Positions 8,851-18,968 of a stretch of DNA of 64,000 nucleotides are shown here, piece after piece; positions within the stretch are counted from its first letter, which is position 1; every line of letters begins with the position of its first letter. A model generated the notes under the pieces. That model saw only the letters and a list, made by a program, of their open reading frames with translations. It did no database searches and was not told the DNA's origin. The stretch lies in assembly GCF_020042285.1 (NCBI RefSeq), contig NZ_CP083388.1, positions 2,692,001 through 2,756,000 of the forward strand. Reading direction: 5' to 3'. Both the position numbers and the translations under genes were made by a program. The DNA is from Ferruginibacter albus. GTDB taxonomy: Bacteria > Bacteroidota > Bacteroidia > Chitinophagales > Chitinophagaceae.

Positions 8851-9143
8851 GCTAGTATTAATGATTATAGATAAGGCGCAATTCAAATTCTATCCTAAAA
8901 ATTACCGCTCTGTTTCACTTGTATTAGGTTCTGATAAAGAATGTGCAGTAAAACTTGCTGAGACTGCGCCATATTCTAAAGGTACCCAAAACTAAAAGCC
9001 GGACTATGCAGTTTTCCTCCCATCCCGCCCGCCTTTTTTGATGGATATCAAAAGCCTCCCTTTAATTAGCCTTTGGCTAGACTTTATCGCACTTACTTAA
9101 CTACTTCAGAATTACTACAAAATCAACTTGTAGGTTTGATGCC
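8851..9143. other. Intergenic gap with a doubtful 44-codon ORF
   Basis: The gap holds one small plus-strand ORF at 8861-8995 (begins MIIDKAQFKFYPKNYRSV). It is too short and featureless to call a gene; it could be the remnant of a longer gene. No terminator or repeat is obvious. Confidence 0.3.
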
Positions 9144-9764
9144 ATGAAATATTTTCTTTCATTCTTATTGGTTTTTGCATTTTCAAAAGCAAAAGCACAG
9201 AATTTTGACTATAACCTTTTAAACACTGTCTATAAAAATGAAACCTCTTTCAAGAATAATTTTTTTAAAGTTGACGCTCAGAGTGTAATTGTTTTCAATG
9301 TTGCGGCTCCTGTAAGTATATTTACTGTTGGCTTGATAACCCACGATAAACAATTGAAAAGAAACTCTTTTTTTATAGCCGGAGCTTTTGTCGTGTCTAC
9401 CTTCATTACACAGTCTACCAAACAAATTGTAAAACGGGAACGCCCATTCATAAAATATCCCCAAACATTTTCCGATCGTTATGATGGCGATGGCTATTCT
9501 TTTCCTTCCGGGCATGTATCATCTGCATTTTGTACGGCTACTTCATTAAGCTTATACTTTCCTAAATGGTACGTCATTGGGCCTTCTTATTTGTGGGCGG
9601 CAAGCATTGGATGGGCACGTATGTATCAAGGCGTACATTATCCTTCTGATGTATTGGCGGGAGCTTTTGTTGGGGCAGGCAGCGCATGGCTGGGATATAA
9701 AGTACAAAAGTATATTGATAAGAAACACTATGCTACTATAAAAAACAATGCTTTTGCTTTTTAA
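9144..9764 (+). CDS. PAP2 family phosphatase
   Basis: 206 aa with a signal peptide (residues 1-19, ending KAKAQ) and several membrane segments. All three PAP2 motifs are present: K93-x6-R100-P101, PSGH at 121-124, and R159-x5-H165-x3-D169. These form the active site of membrane phosphatidic-acid or undecaprenyl-pyrophosphate phosphatases, which act at the periplasmic face. The substrate cannot be chosen from sequence. The stop codon overlaps that of the convergent histidine kinase gene by about 3 nt, leaving no room for a shared terminator. Confidence 0.9.
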   Translation: MKYFLSFLLVFAFSKAKAQNFDYNLLNTVYKNETSFKNNFFKVDAQSVIVFNVAAPVSIFTVGLITHDKQLKRNSFFIAGAFVVSTFITQSTKQIVKRERPFIKYPQTFSDRYDGDGYSFPSGHVSSAFCTATSLSLYFPKWYVIGPSYLWAASIGWARMYQGVHYPSDVLAGAFVGAGSAWLGYKVQKYIDKKHYATIKNNAFAF

Positions 9765-11014
9765 AATGTTATAGAAAATTCATGCAGATTATTGTGATAC
9801 TTATATTGAGGCAAGTATCCTGCTATATCACTTATTTGTTTTATAATAGACAATCCTAGTCCATTACCATTTTTTTCAATACCTGCATAGCGATAAAAAC
9901 GCTGAAAAACCTTTTGTTCATCTAAGGATGCAATTGAAGAAGTATTAGAAAATGTCAGTTTGTTATCTCTTAAAAGTATATTTATTGTTCCATCTTTTTT
10001 ATTGTAGCGAATAGCATTATTAAAAAGATTCGAGATCAATATATCTACAAGATATCTGTTAGTCTTGATAGCCGTATTATCCAACTGAACAGTAATAGTA
10101 AGATTTTCAACTTGTGCTAACTCTTCCAGCTGGATAATCTTTTCTTTTACTAATTCATCTAAGCGAATATCTGTTGTTTCATTAAACTGATTGTTCTCTA
10201 TTTTAGCTAAGAGTAAAAGTGATTGAACAAGTCTTGATAACTTACCCAAAGAATCATATACCCCTTCTAACAATTTCATTTGACCTGAACTAATTGTTTC
10301 ATCCTGTATCAATATATCCAGGCGGGAATTAATGACAGCAAGCGGTGTTTGCATTTCATGCGAAGCATTTTCGGTAAATGTCTTTAATGTATTATAATCT
10401 TTATTAACTCTTTCTGCCATCATTCGAACTGCCTGGTTTAATTCAGCAAATTCATTGATGGAAGTAGTTGTTAATTGTAATTCCGGCTTAATAGTAAGAT
10501 CAAATTGTTTTAACTCTTTCAGTGTTATATTGAATGGCTGCCATAGTTTACGTAACAAAATGCGATTAAGGAGAAACAGCATCAACAACAATACAATCAC
10601 TGTTCCTAAAGTAATAACTAAAATCTGCTGGATAAGGTCTTCTGTTTCTTCCTGAGATTTTGAAACAACTACTTTATAGTTTTTCCCATTTACCACTATA
10701 GGAAAAATAAGTTGGCGTACAGGAGTCTTTTCTTTTTCCGTCGAATCAAAAATATATCGACTACTGAATTTTCGCTGAACGCTTTGTGTGAGTAATTCAA
10801 ATGATATCTGCTGATCCTCATAATTAGAAGGCGTAGGTAATGCATGGTTGATCTTTACAAAATCGAAAACTTCCTGTTCTTCTATCTGTAGATCCTGGTC
10901 CAATTGATTAATCAGTGCATATCTTATAATTGCATAATAGCAAACACTGCTTGCCAACAATACAATGATGGCTGTTATAATACTTATCCGGTTATATCTT
11001 GCTGACAGTTTCAT
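9761..11014 (-). CDS. Sensor histidine kinase of the RND efflux locus
   Basis: 417 aa. TM1 at about 12-34, a short periplasmic sensor region of about 95 residues, TM2 at about 130-150, then HisKA with the H box FTENASHEMQTPL (phospho-acceptor H219), an N box NLFNNAIRY and a G box GNGLGLSIIKQ. This is a complete transmitter. It overlaps its response regulator by 1 nt (TAATG), which makes them a cognate pair. It follows an RND efflux gene set on the same strand, so envelope stress, metals or a toxic compound is the likely input; the small periplasmic domain shows no recognisable ligand motif. Confidence 0.92.
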   Translation of the reverse strand: MKLSARYNRISIITAIIVLLASSVCYYAIIRYALINQLDQDLQIEEQEVFDFVKINHALPTPSNYEDQQISFELLTQSVQRKFSSRYIFDSTEKEKTPVRQLIFPIVVNGKNYKVVVSKSQEETEDLIQQILVITLGTVIVLLLMLFLLNRILLRKLWQPFNITLKELKQFDLTIKPELQLTTTSINEFAELNQAVRMMAERVNKDYNTLKTFTENASHEMQTPLAVINSRLDILIQDETISSGQMKLLEGVYDSLGKLSRLVQSLLLLAKIENNQFNETTDIRLDELVKEKIIQLEELAQVENLTITVQLDNTAIKTNRYLVDILISNLFNNAIRYNKKDGTINILLRDNKLTFSNTSSIASLDEQKVFQRFYRYAGIEKNGNGLGLSIIKQISDIAGYLPQYKYHNNLHEFSITF

Positions 11015-11682
11015 TAATCCGTAAACTTATATCCCATTCCATAAATAGATTTAATATAGTCTTCTGAACCGCTTTCCAATAACTTTTTTCGAAGGTTTTT
11101 AATATGCGTGTAGATAAAGTCGTGATTATCGGATGCTCCGTCTCTCCATAAATGTTCTGCTATTGCATTCTTGGATATTACTCTTCGTTTATTGCTTATA
11201 AAATATAGTAAAAGTTCATATTCCTTTTTGGTCAATTCCAGTTGTCGTCCAAAAACAGTAGCTTGCTTTGCCTGAGTATCAATAACGATATCATTAAACT
11301 CTATATTAGAATTTCCTTCAAAATTTTTCCGCCGTATGATCGCCGCTACTCTTGCTCCAAGTTCCGAAAGATGAAATGGTTTTGACAAATAATCATCAGC
11401 TCCCAAATTCAATCCTGCTATTTTATCATCCAGCGAATCTTTAGCCGAAATAATTAATACTCCGTCGCTTTTGCGCTCTGCCTTTAATTCTTTTAGTAAT
11501 TGTAATCCGCTGCCACCGGGAATTGTAATGTCCAACAAAATACAATCGTATTCATGTTCATCAATTTTATTGATGGCACCAGCAAGATCAGCAGCTATTT
11601 CGCAGTTATAATTTTCCCGCTTTAGATAATCAGCAATATTTTCGCTTAATGATTTTTCGTCTTCTACTATGAGAATATTCAT
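11014..11682 (-). CDS. OmpR/PhoB-family response regulator
   Basis: 222 aa. The receiver domain (1-115) begins with acidic residues E7-D8, has the phospho-acceptor at D51 in CILLDITIPG, and ends with the conserved lysine in LSKPF. The C-terminal winged helix (about 125-222) holds ELTKKEYELLLYF and THIKNLRKKL, typical of OmpR/PhoB. It precedes the kinase and shares a TAATG junction with it. It lies 55 nt after the beta-propeller gene and probably controls the upstream efflux operon. Confidence 0.94.
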   Translation of the reverse strand: MNILIVEDEKSLSENIADYLKRENYNCEIAADLAGAINKIDEHEYDCILLDITIPGGSGLQLLKELKAERKSDGVLIISAKDSLDDKIAGLNLGADDYLSKPFHLSELGARVAAIIRRKNFEGNSNIEFNDIVIDTQAKQATVFGRQLELTKKEYELLLYFISNKRRVISKNAIAEHLWRDGASDNHDFIYTHIKNLRKKLLESGSEDYIKSIYGMGYKFTD

Positions 11683-11737
11683 TACTGCAATTTTGGTTTA
11701 AGTTACAAAAACCAACTTAAGAAAATACAGAAGCTTT

Positions 11738-12760
11738 TTATCTTCCTAAAACTATTATTTGAAAACTACCGGGAATGATCTTAGGCTTTGTTTTCTTGTC
11801 CGCATCAACAGGCAAAGGCTCGAACTCTGCAGTAGGAAGATAAACATAATGCGTATGTTCATCTATAGTAATTGTTCTTGCACCTTTTTTGGTAGCAACT
11901 TTGTCTACTATTTTAAATTCATTTTCCGATTCTTCGCTTATCACTGTTAATGTGCCATCTCCGCATGAAGCAAAAATATATTTAAGTGTTGGGTCAAATG
12001 CGGTTCCGTCACATTCGTCTCCAATAGGGAGTTTAGTAATTACTTTACCGGTAACGGCGTCCAGTACTATTAATAATTGATTATCGCAACCTGCAAATAA
12101 TCTTTTTGTCTTTTTATCAAATGCCAATCCTGTAGGAGATTCTCCGGGTGTAATAGCCCAACGTTGTAATACTTTATTTGCTGTTATATCAACTTCTGCA
12201 ATTTCACTTTTGTCTTCAAGATTAACGTATAGTTTCCCGGCATCATCGCTTACGGCTTCTTCAGGTTTTCCTTCTAATGCTATTGTTGCTACAACAGTAT
12301 CTGTTTGCGGATCAATAATACTTAAATTCTTACCTCTACCATTACAGGTAATTATCTTTTTTGAAAAGCCATCATACATAATTGCATCAGGGTTTTGATC
12401 AGTAGGTACCTGTTTTAATATTTTAAATGATGTAAGATCAAAGACAGTAACAGTATTTAATTTTCCATTACTGGTATAACCTTTATTCATGCTATTAACA
12501 AACGCAATACCATGTACCCCTGTAGTATTTGGAATAACCCCTAAAGAATCGCCTGTTGTTCTATCTAAAATATTTACTTGTGTGCCATGAGATTGAAACA
12601 ATTTATTGGAACCCGGATCAAGCTTAATATAATCCCAACCGGTTGTACCTGCCATGTGAAAAGTATTGATAACATGATAACCGCTTTTGCTTTGTGCGCT
12701 TGCCGACATAGAAATTCCAACAAGCATAGTAATAACTGTAGTTTTAATAATGTGTTTCAT
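11738..12760 (-). CDS. YncE-like YVTN beta-propeller protein, exported
   Basis: 340 aa with a signal peptide (residues 1-22, ending SASAQ). The remainder consists of repeated blades of about 40 residues with the pattern nxxxVfDltsfkil and dggfskkiitcNgrgknlsIIDpqtdtvvatI, typical of YVTN/YncE seven-bladed propellers. Such proteins are periplasmic or surface-exposed. It sits between the RND permease gene (66-nt gap) and the two-component genes. A binding or sensing role linked to the efflux cargo is plausible but not shown by sequence. Confidence 0.85.
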   Translation of the reverse strand: MKHIIKTTVITMLVGISMSASAQSKSGYHVINTFHMAGTTGWDYIKLDPGSNKLFQSHGTQVNILDRTTGDSLGVIPNTTGVHGIAFVNSMNKGYTSNGKLNTVTVFDLTSFKILKQVPTDQNPDAIMYDGFSKKIITCNGRGKNLSIIDPQTDTVVATIALEGKPEEAVSDDAGKLYVNLEDKSEIAEVDITANKVLQRWAITPGESPTGLAFDKKTKRLFAGCDNQLLIVLDAVTGKVITKLPIGDECDGTAFDPTLKYIFASCGDGTLTVISEESENEFKIVDKVATKKGARTITIDEHTHYVYLPTAEFEPLPVDADKKTKPKIIPGSFQIIVLGR

Positions 12761-12826
12761 TGAAGTGCATTTATAGTTTAGACATCAAACCTACTTCTGC
12801 ATTTTGTAGTAATTCTGAAGCACTGT

Positions 12827-15800
12827 TTATTTTGAATGTTTGTTATACCATAAACGTATCATGCTTGGCAATACGATCAATAATAAAGGCAGTGCGGCTA
12901 TAAACCCGCCAATAACAGCAATTGCTAATGGCTGGTGCAGCTGAGCACCTGTTCCTATTCCTAATGCCAGCGGCATCAATGCAATGATAGCACCCAATGC
13001 TGTCATTAATTTAGGGCGAAGTCTTGTAGATATAGAATAAACAATCGAGTCATCCACCGATCTTGTTTTATGCGACTCTCTGAATTGCAGAAAAGTAAAA
13101 ATGGCATTCTCCCCAATAATACCTACTATCATAATTAAGCCGGTATAACTTCCCACATTTAATGGCGTGCCTGTTAAATATAAGGCTGCATAACTTCCGG
13201 CAATACCCAAAACAGCAATCAGCAAAATAGTTAGAGCAATTTTGAAATCTTTAAAAAGAAAAAGTATTACCCCGAATACCAATAAGCTCGATGTGAGCAA
13301 TATCGTTAATAACTCTGTGAAAGATTGTTGTTGCTCAGCATAAGCACCGCCGTAAGAAATATGATAACCTTGCGGCAAACTAATATTGGCAGCTATATTT
13401 TTCTGAATCTCTTTCATAACGCTCCCCAAATCACGACTATCAAGCCTTGCGCTTATAACTCCCATCGATTGAAGATTTTCTCTTTCTATCTCGGCATCAC
13501 CGGTACTTATTTTTACAGTTGCCAATGATGTAATAGGGATGAGTTTTCCGGTTGGTAAAAATATTTGTAAATGATCAATATCCGTTACACTTAGTTTTCT
13601 ATTCCCCTGGAATAATAATCGTACTGAGATGCTTTGTTCTTTCTCTAAAACATTACTTACCACACTACCTTCCATTGCGGTTTGCAATTGCAATTGCAGG
13701 TTGGCAGGTGTAATACCAAACTGCGCAAGCTTTGTATTATCCGGTTCAATGCTTATGGAAGGCCCGGTTATTACAATACCATCAAATACATCAGCCGTTC
13801 CTTTTACATTGCTTGTAACTTCGGCTATTTGTTTTGCCAATTGTTGCAATTGCTGAGGATCATTGCCAAATACTTTTATTTCTATTGGTTGAACCGAGGT
13901 CATCAGGTCACCTAACATGTCTCCTATCACCTGCCCAAAATCGATACGCATGGCTGGTTCTATCGCCTCTACTTTAGTACGTATATCATTGATAACTTCA
14001 TCCGTACTTTTAGTTCTGTTCTTTTTTAATTGTATTAAATAGTCTCCCGTATTGGGTTCTGTAATAAAAAAACCCATTTGCGTACCTGTACGTCTTGAGT
14101 AGGCTTCTACTTCAGGAATCTTTACAATTACTTTTTCCATTTCCTGAAGCATATGATCTGTTTCTTCTAAGGATGTTCCCGGCGGTGAACTATAATCAAG
14201 CACAATGCTGCCTTCATCCATCTCAGGCAAAAATCCTGTTTGTAATCTTGGAAATATAAACCAGATAAGTCCTGCAAATAAAGCTATAATAATAAAGCTG
14301 AGATAAGGTTTAAGAATAAAAAAAGATACCCATCGTTGTGTTTTTACCGGATGTGCGACAGGAACTCTTGAATTAGAATGGCTATTTTTTGTCAACAGCA
14401 GATAGATAACCGGCAAGCCTAACCATGTTACAAAAAATGAACAGATCAAGGTAATGATCATAGTGTCTGTCAATACTTTAAAATAAGCACCTGCAACACC
14501 ACTCATTAATAAAAATGGAATAAAAATAACAATGGTACTGAGCGACGATCCAACCATTGCGGGGAATAAATAATTAATGGACCGTTGTAGCAAAGAGTTG
14601 GTAGGTTCTTCGGGATGCTCCTCGTGTGTACGATGAATCTGCTCTACTACTACTATCGCATCATCTATTATTAAACCAATGGCTGCTGCAATAGCGCCAA
14701 GCGTCATTATGTTTAATGTATATCCTATAGCATATAATACTATTAATGTCAACGCCAGCGTAACAGGTATCGTAATTAGAATAGTAGCACTTGCTTTTAA
14801 AGACCGAAGAAAAATAATAGCAACTATAATCGCAAGCACCAATCCTATCCACAAAGAATCGTTCACACTTTTTACAGAATCTTTTACAAAATCAGCCTGT
14901 ACATAATAAGGTTGAATAGATACATCTTTGGGAAGAATATTCTTTAATGCTGATATTTTACTTTCTATACCCTGGGAGATATTAATAAGATTAGCATTAG
15001 GCTGTTTGATAACTGCGACCAGTACTGCTTCTCTTCCATTTGCATTGATACGAGTAAACTCCACCGCTTCTTTCACTTCTACATCAGCAATATCTTTTAA
15101 TTGTATAATTCTTTTTCCATCGTTACTTAAAATGATATTCTTAATATCTTCTTTATCGTGAACGGTAGCATCGGTAACAGTAAGATATAGATAGCGATAA
15201 TCCGATAAATACCCATTTGATTTAATGAAATTGGTTTGATTCAATGCATTAGAAACAGCATCAGGAGTAATAGATAATGTACTCATTTTTTGTACATTCA
15301 GTTGCAACCAATACTCTTTTGTTTTGCCGCCAATAATGCGTATCTCCGAAACACCATCTACCTGCGAAAGAAAAGGTTTAATGGTAAAATTTGCCAGCTC
15401 TTTTAATTCTATTGGCGACTTTGTATGACTTTCTAATGTATAACCCATCACCGGTAAAATAGATGGATTCATCTTTTCAACAGTGATGCCAAGGTCAGGA
15501 GGTAATACATTCTTTATCTCATTGATTTTAGATTCAATCCTTTGCTGACTTAAATCCACATCAGCATCCCAATCAATAAATGCTGCAATCTCGCAACTAC
15601 CACGGCTTGTAGTACTGCGAATAGTTTTTAGGTTAGGTATTTGTCGAATAGCATTTTCCAATGGCCTTGTAACATTCACCATCATTTTATCAGCGGGCTG
15701 TAAGCCACCATCCGCTATTATTTTTATTTTAGGAAAAGTTATTTCCGGAAATAAAGTGGTCTGCATTTTTCCATATACCAATATGCCGCCTGCAATTATT

Positions 15801-15853
15801 ATAGCAAGCAGTACGGAAAGCGGATTTTTATGTGAAAGGAAAAAGTTTTCCAT
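12827..15853 (-). CDS. RND efflux transporter permease (AcrB/CusA superfamily)
   Basis: 1008-aa inner-membrane proton antiporter of a tripartite pump. Expected landmarks are present: an N-terminal TM followed by FPEITFPKIKI and the porter domain, a central TM block with AAAIGLIIDDAIVVVEQ (the paired aspartates of the proton relay in TM4), a second porter half starting near FLPEMDEGSIVLDY, and a C-terminal TM block. It lacks the methionine pattern of CusA and looks intermediate between the HAE and HME groups, so the substrate is open. The adaptor gene lies 7 nt upstream and TolC just before it. Confidence 0.93.
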   Translation of the reverse strand: MENFFLSHKNPLSVLLAIIIAGGILVYGKMQTTLFPEITFPKIKIIADGGLQPADKMMVNVTRPLENAIRQIPNLKTIRSTTSRGSCEIAAFIDWDADVDLSQQRIESKINEIKNVLPPDLGITVEKMNPSILPVMGYTLESHTKSPIELKELANFTIKPFLSQVDGVSEIRIIGGKTKEYWLQLNVQKMSTLSITPDAVSNALNQTNFIKSNGYLSDYRYLYLTVTDATVHDKEDIKNIILSNDGKRIIQLKDIADVEVKEAVEFTRINANGREAVLVAVIKQPNANLINISQGIESKISALKNILPKDVSIQPYYVQADFVKDSVKSVNDSLWIGLVLAIIVAIIFLRSLKASATILITIPVTLALTLIVLYAIGYTLNIMTLGAIAAAIGLIIDDAIVVVEQIHRTHEEHPEEPTNSLLQRSINYLFPAMVGSSLSTIVIFIPFLLMSGVAGAYFKVLTDTMIITLICSFFVTWLGLPVIYLLLTKNSHSNSRVPVAHPVKTQRWVSFFILKPYLSFIIIALFAGLIWFIFPRLQTGFLPEMDEGSIVLDYSSPPGTSLEETDHMLQEMEKVIVKIPEVEAYSRRTGTQMGFFITEPNTGDYLIQLKKNRTKSTDEVINDIRTKVEAIEPAMRIDFGQVIGDMLGDLMTSVQPIEIKVFGNDPQQLQQLAKQIAEVTSNVKGTADVFDGIVITGPSISIEPDNTKLAQFGITPANLQLQLQTAMEGSVVSNVLEKEQSISVRLLFQGNRKLSVTDIDHLQIFLPTGKLIPITSLATVKISTGDAEIERENLQSMGVISARLDSRDLGSVMKEIQKNIAANISLPQGYHISYGGAYAEQQQSFTELLTILLTSSLLVFGVILFLFKDFKIALTILLIAVLGIAGSYAALYLTGTPLNVGSYTGLIMIVGIIGENAIFTFLQFRESHKTRSVDDSIVYSISTRLRPKLMTALGAIIALMPLALGIGTGAQLHQPLAIAVIGGFIAALPLLLIVLPSMIRLWYNKHSK

Positions 15854-15860
15854 TGTTTAA

Positions 15861-16781
15861 TTATTGTATGATCTGAACCTTTGCAGTATCCGGTAATGAA
15901 TAATTCCCTGTCAACAATATTTTGTCCGTTGATGAAAAAACAGGTGATAATATTTCTATTTTATCAGTTGTTTCAATTCCTTTTTTTACAGGGACTTTTA
16001 CAGCAGTAGTACTATCTATCATTTTCATTACCCAAAAATCGCTTTGCGTTTCATCGGTTAATACAGCCGCTCTTGGTAAAGAAGATGTATTGTTTTTAGA
16101 AGATTTTATCACTCTTACTTTTGCTATAAGGTTTTCCGGAATGGGATGGGAAACATTTATTTTTAAAATTATTTTTTGCGTTTGCGAAGCAGCATCCATT
16201 GTAGGCATATTGCCGCTTATAATGCCCGTTAGCTTTTCTCCATCAGGCAAATTAATCTCTAAGGACTTTTTATTTAAAAGATAGGGGCGAAGTTCATAGG
16301 GCATATCCAACAAAAATGCAAAACTCTTGGTATCAGTAATAACAGCTAATTGTTCGCCATCCTGTACATACTCCCCCGATTGATGATCTATTTGAGAAAT
16401 AAAACCGCTTTCTTCTGCCTTAATAGTATTTACGCCGGAGAATTTAAATGTCGAGTCCAATATGCTGATGCTATTACCAATACTTTGTGCTTCTTTGGTT
16501 TTAATGCTGAATAAGTTTTGTCCTTTTGCCACATACTTATTCAATGAAACATTTGCCAATTGAAGATAACCTGTAGCATTTGCTCTCACCATCCATTTTT
16601 GCAAAAAAGAAGAAGTTGCATTCAGTTCTACATAATCTTCCATTGGCGCACTGCTGATAGAAGTAATGGTTACTGGTGTTCTCGATTCAACTGATGCATC
16701 TTCCTGCACAGAATCTTTTGGTTTGCAGGAGTTAAAGCAAGCAATCATTAACAATAGATATAGCGTAACAAGTTTTTGCAT
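15861..16781 (-). CDS. RND efflux periplasmic adaptor (HlyD/MFP family)
   Basis: 306-aa lipoprotein-like membrane fusion protein. The N-terminus has a signal with a cysteine (LLLMIACFNSCKPKD), so lipidation is likely. A short biotinyl-lipoyl-like half (ATGYLQLANVSLNKYVAKGQNLF) is followed by a beta-barrel region (ISQIDHQSGEYVQDGEQLAVI). The chain is shorter than typical MFPs (about 350-400 aa) and the alpha-hairpin is much reduced. It bridges the permease and the outer-membrane TolC channel encoded on either side. Confidence 0.88.
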   Translation of the reverse strand: MQKLVTLYLLLMIACFNSCKPKDSVQEDASVESRTPVTITSISSAPMEDYVELNATSSFLQKWMVRANATGYLQLANVSLNKYVAKGQNLFSIKTKEAQSIGNSISILDSTFKFSGVNTIKAEESGFISQIDHQSGEYVQDGEQLAVITDTKSFAFLLDMPYELRPYLLNKKSLEINLPDGEKLTGIISGNMPTMDAASQTQKIILKINVSHPIPENLIAKVRVIKSSKNNTSSLPRAAVLTDETQSDFWVMKMIDSTTAVKVPVKKGIETTDKIEILSPVFSSTDKILLTGNYSLPDTAKVQIIQ

Positions 16782-16791
16782 AAGAATAATT

Positions 16792-18030
16792 TTACCGGTT
16801 CCAGTAATTAAGCTGATTAATGATTTGAAGGCGGCTCATATTATTTTGTGTGATAAGATCTTTTGCGTTTATGTAATTATTCAGAGCAAGGATATAATCG
16901 GTGATCCTTACTTCTCCAACTTCTAATAATTTTTCATTTACATCAATAAGGGATTGTGAGTATCTTAATTGCTCATTAATAGAAATAAGCAGATCGTCTG
17001 TTGTATTCAATTGTTGCAACAATTGATCAACCTGTTGCCGATATTGTTTGGTAAAAAAGGATTGGTAATTCTGCCTTGTCCTTTCCTGAATGGTTATTTT
17101 ATTATACTGTAGTTTTCGTTGCTTACCATCATAAATAGGAATAATCGCACTAATACCAAAGCTTGTTCCAAAGTTTTTATAGGCGCTGTATGCTAACGTA
17201 GAATTGTAGCCTGCATCTGCAAATACATTTATTTTAGCACGATACGCATTTGTTACGATTGCTTTGTTATTAACTAAACGCAAACTGTCTATCTCAAACT
17301 TTTTAAAAAAGATAGAGTTGTTAACATCCGGTAAACTCTTCAAGCTTATATCGGGATAGTCTAGTGCTGTAGAAGAAGTATCATTGATACCACTTAAGTA
17401 ATTAAGTGTTGCATAATCGTTTTTAAATTGAATAACCAACTGCTTCAATTGTAATTGTTGTTGCTGTAAGGTTACCAGGAAAGAAAGGTAATCAACCTGT
17501 TTATAAACATTGCTTTTAGTTAGCTTTTTTAAAATGCTATCTTCTTTTAAAAGTAAAGCGTAAATATTTTTATTGAAACCAACCTTCATCTGATCCGTAT
17601 AAGTTGTTATATATTGACCGATAATGGTGCGTTTTAAATCTTGTTCCGAAATTTTAATGGTATTGCTAATGTCTTTATTCTGTAATTGAATATCCTGTAG
17701 TTGAGCAGAAATATTTTTTGCGTTGTTCAGTTGTTTGTTCACGCTTATTAACGCGTTATAATTACCTCCATTGGTTATAGCAGCATCATATCCATAACCG
17801 TTTATAACAGGCGCGTATACATTCGTGCTGCTACCATTTACCTGTAGCTTGTTTGCTGCACGTACCAACTGGCTATCATAAGTAGCAGATAAGACCTGGT
17901 TTTGATAATCCTGTAACAAGGGACTATTCTCCACTGCCTGATTTATAAAATATTCCAGTGTTTTATTTTGAGAAAAGCAGCTAAGGCTTATTATGATATA
18001 AAAAAAAGTAATGCTTAATTTTTGCTTCAT
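16792..18030 (-). CDS. TolC-family outer-membrane efflux protein
   Basis: 412 aa with a signal peptide (about residues 1-20, ending SCFSQ). Two long heptad-rich halves match the duplicated alpha-barrel of outer-membrane efflux proteins; TolC-type LDVNEKLLEVGEVRITDYILAL near the C-terminus is characteristic. It is the second gene of the efflux operon, 10 nt before the adaptor. Confidence 0.9.
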   Translation of the reverse strand: MKQKLSITFFYIIISLSCFSQNKTLEYFINQAVENSPLLQDYQNQVLSATYDSQLVRAANKLQVNGSSTNVYAPVINGYGYDAAITNGGNYNALISVNKQLNNAKNISAQLQDIQLQNKDISNTIKISEQDLKRTIIGQYITTYTDQMKVGFNKNIYALLLKEDSILKKLTKSNVYKQVDYLSFLVTLQQQQLQLKQLVIQFKNDYATLNYLSGINDTSSTALDYPDISLKSLPDVNNSIFFKKFEIDSLRLVNNKAIVTNAYRAKINVFADAGYNSTLAYSAYKNFGTSFGISAIIPIYDGKQRKLQYNKITIQERTRQNYQSFFTKQYRQQVDQLLQQLNTTDDLLISINEQLRYSQSLIDVNEKLLEVGEVRITDYILALNNYINAKDLITQNNMSRLQIINQLNYWNR

Positions 18031-18041
18031 TATCCAAAGAA

Positions 18042-18467
18042 TTAATCTTTTTCTTCTTTAATAAATTTCCCATCGGAATCGAATAGTACATCTACACCAT
18101 TTACTTCAGCTTCATAATTTATTGTACCATCCGCCTTACTGATCTTTTCTGCTCCTTTAATCTTTTGTTCTTTGTAATTTTGTTGTAGATAAGTTACAGA
18201 AGCGGAAGGTAGCTCAGAAGTCTTTATAGCTGTTTCCGATTCAAGATAATTCCCATCTGGTGTAAATGTAGCAGCCATATCTTTACCTTTCTGTTTAAAA
18301 GCCGCTTCATAATTCCCGTTTTCTTTTTCCCATTTAGCGTTAATACCCGAAAATAATTTATTAAAAGAAGCCTTTACAGTTTCTGGTACATTTGAGGCAC
18401 TTATTTTTTGAGCAATGGCGATCGATGTTGTAAGCGATATCATTACCAATAAAATTATCTTTTTCAT
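18042..18467 (-). CDS. PepSY-like periplasmic protein
   Basis: About 141 aa from the ATG at 18467 (a TTG five codons upstream gives a longer frame). A signal peptide ends at IAIAQ. The body contains two similar beta-alpha units, VPETVKASFNKLFSGINAKWEKENGNYEAAF and LPSASVTYLQQNYKEQKIKGAEKI (given by key segments), typical of PepSY-like domains found beside two-component and efflux genes in Bacteroidota. It is the first gene of the efflux operon, 11 nt before TolC, and may tune signalling or bind peptides or metals. That role is inference. Confidence 0.82.
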   Translation of the reverse strand: MKKIILLVMISLTTSIAIAQKISASNVPETVKASFNKLFSGINAKWEKENGNYEAAFKQKGKDMAATFTPDGNYLESETAIKTSELPSASVTYLQQNYKEQKIKGAEKISKADGTINYEAEVNGVDVLFDSDGKFIKEEKD

Positions 18468-18935
18468 AATTATAATTTTCAATAAAACTAAAATGGTATT
18501 CTGTAGAAAAATTGAAGAGGAAATCCGAAAAGTAGAATAAAGATTTATTGGACTTTACATTAATGGCATATTAGAACCATTATTAAAGCAGGGAAAGGTA
18601 TTATCACTTACAAATGGCCAAACAATATACAATTTTGTTAACCGGTAGCATAATGATTATAATCAACAGCGAATTTATTTACGTGCAGGAATAGATAAGC
18701 TTAGCCGAAATGGAAATGAAACGTTTTTTACTACTGTAAAAAAATTATTATCTCTTACAGATTTCCAATTCGTATACAATTGCGCTTCTAACTTACACAA
18801 ACAATCCGTAGTTAGATTGATGTTCGATAATAAACTCTACTATCAAAACCACATCTATCGAACACTATACTTAATAGAAATCCTTAAACATAACTTATTA
18901 ATTCTCAAACAAAAAACAGTTGCTTTTATTAGACG
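18468..18935. other. Gene-poor stretch with a decayed reading frame
   Basis: A plus-strand frame is readable from 18568 to about 18810, interrupted by one in-frame TAG near 18650, giving short peptides such as LLKQGKVLSLTNGQ and LRAGIDKLSRNGNE. The two halves contain a faintly similar KxLSLT segment. No family is recognisable. It may be a gene remnant or chance. The promoter of the PepSY-TolC operon should lie in its left part, but I see no perfect TAnnTTTG box there. Confidence 0.3.
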
Positions 18936-18964
18936 AAAAAAGGAACTTTTAAACAAAGTCCCTT
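18936..18964 (-). terminator. Intrinsic terminator of tmRNA
   Basis: Read on the minus strand, AAGGGACTTT, a 5-nt loop and AAAGTTCCTT form a 10-bp stem with one G-U pair, followed by a T-run. It begins a few bases past the tmRNA 3' end. Confidence 0.75.
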
Positions 18965-18968
18965 CAAG

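Noticed and set aside
8861-8995. 44-codon ORF downstream of the YihY gene
   Set aside because: There is no recognised domain and no clear start context. It is mentioned only as part of the gap description.
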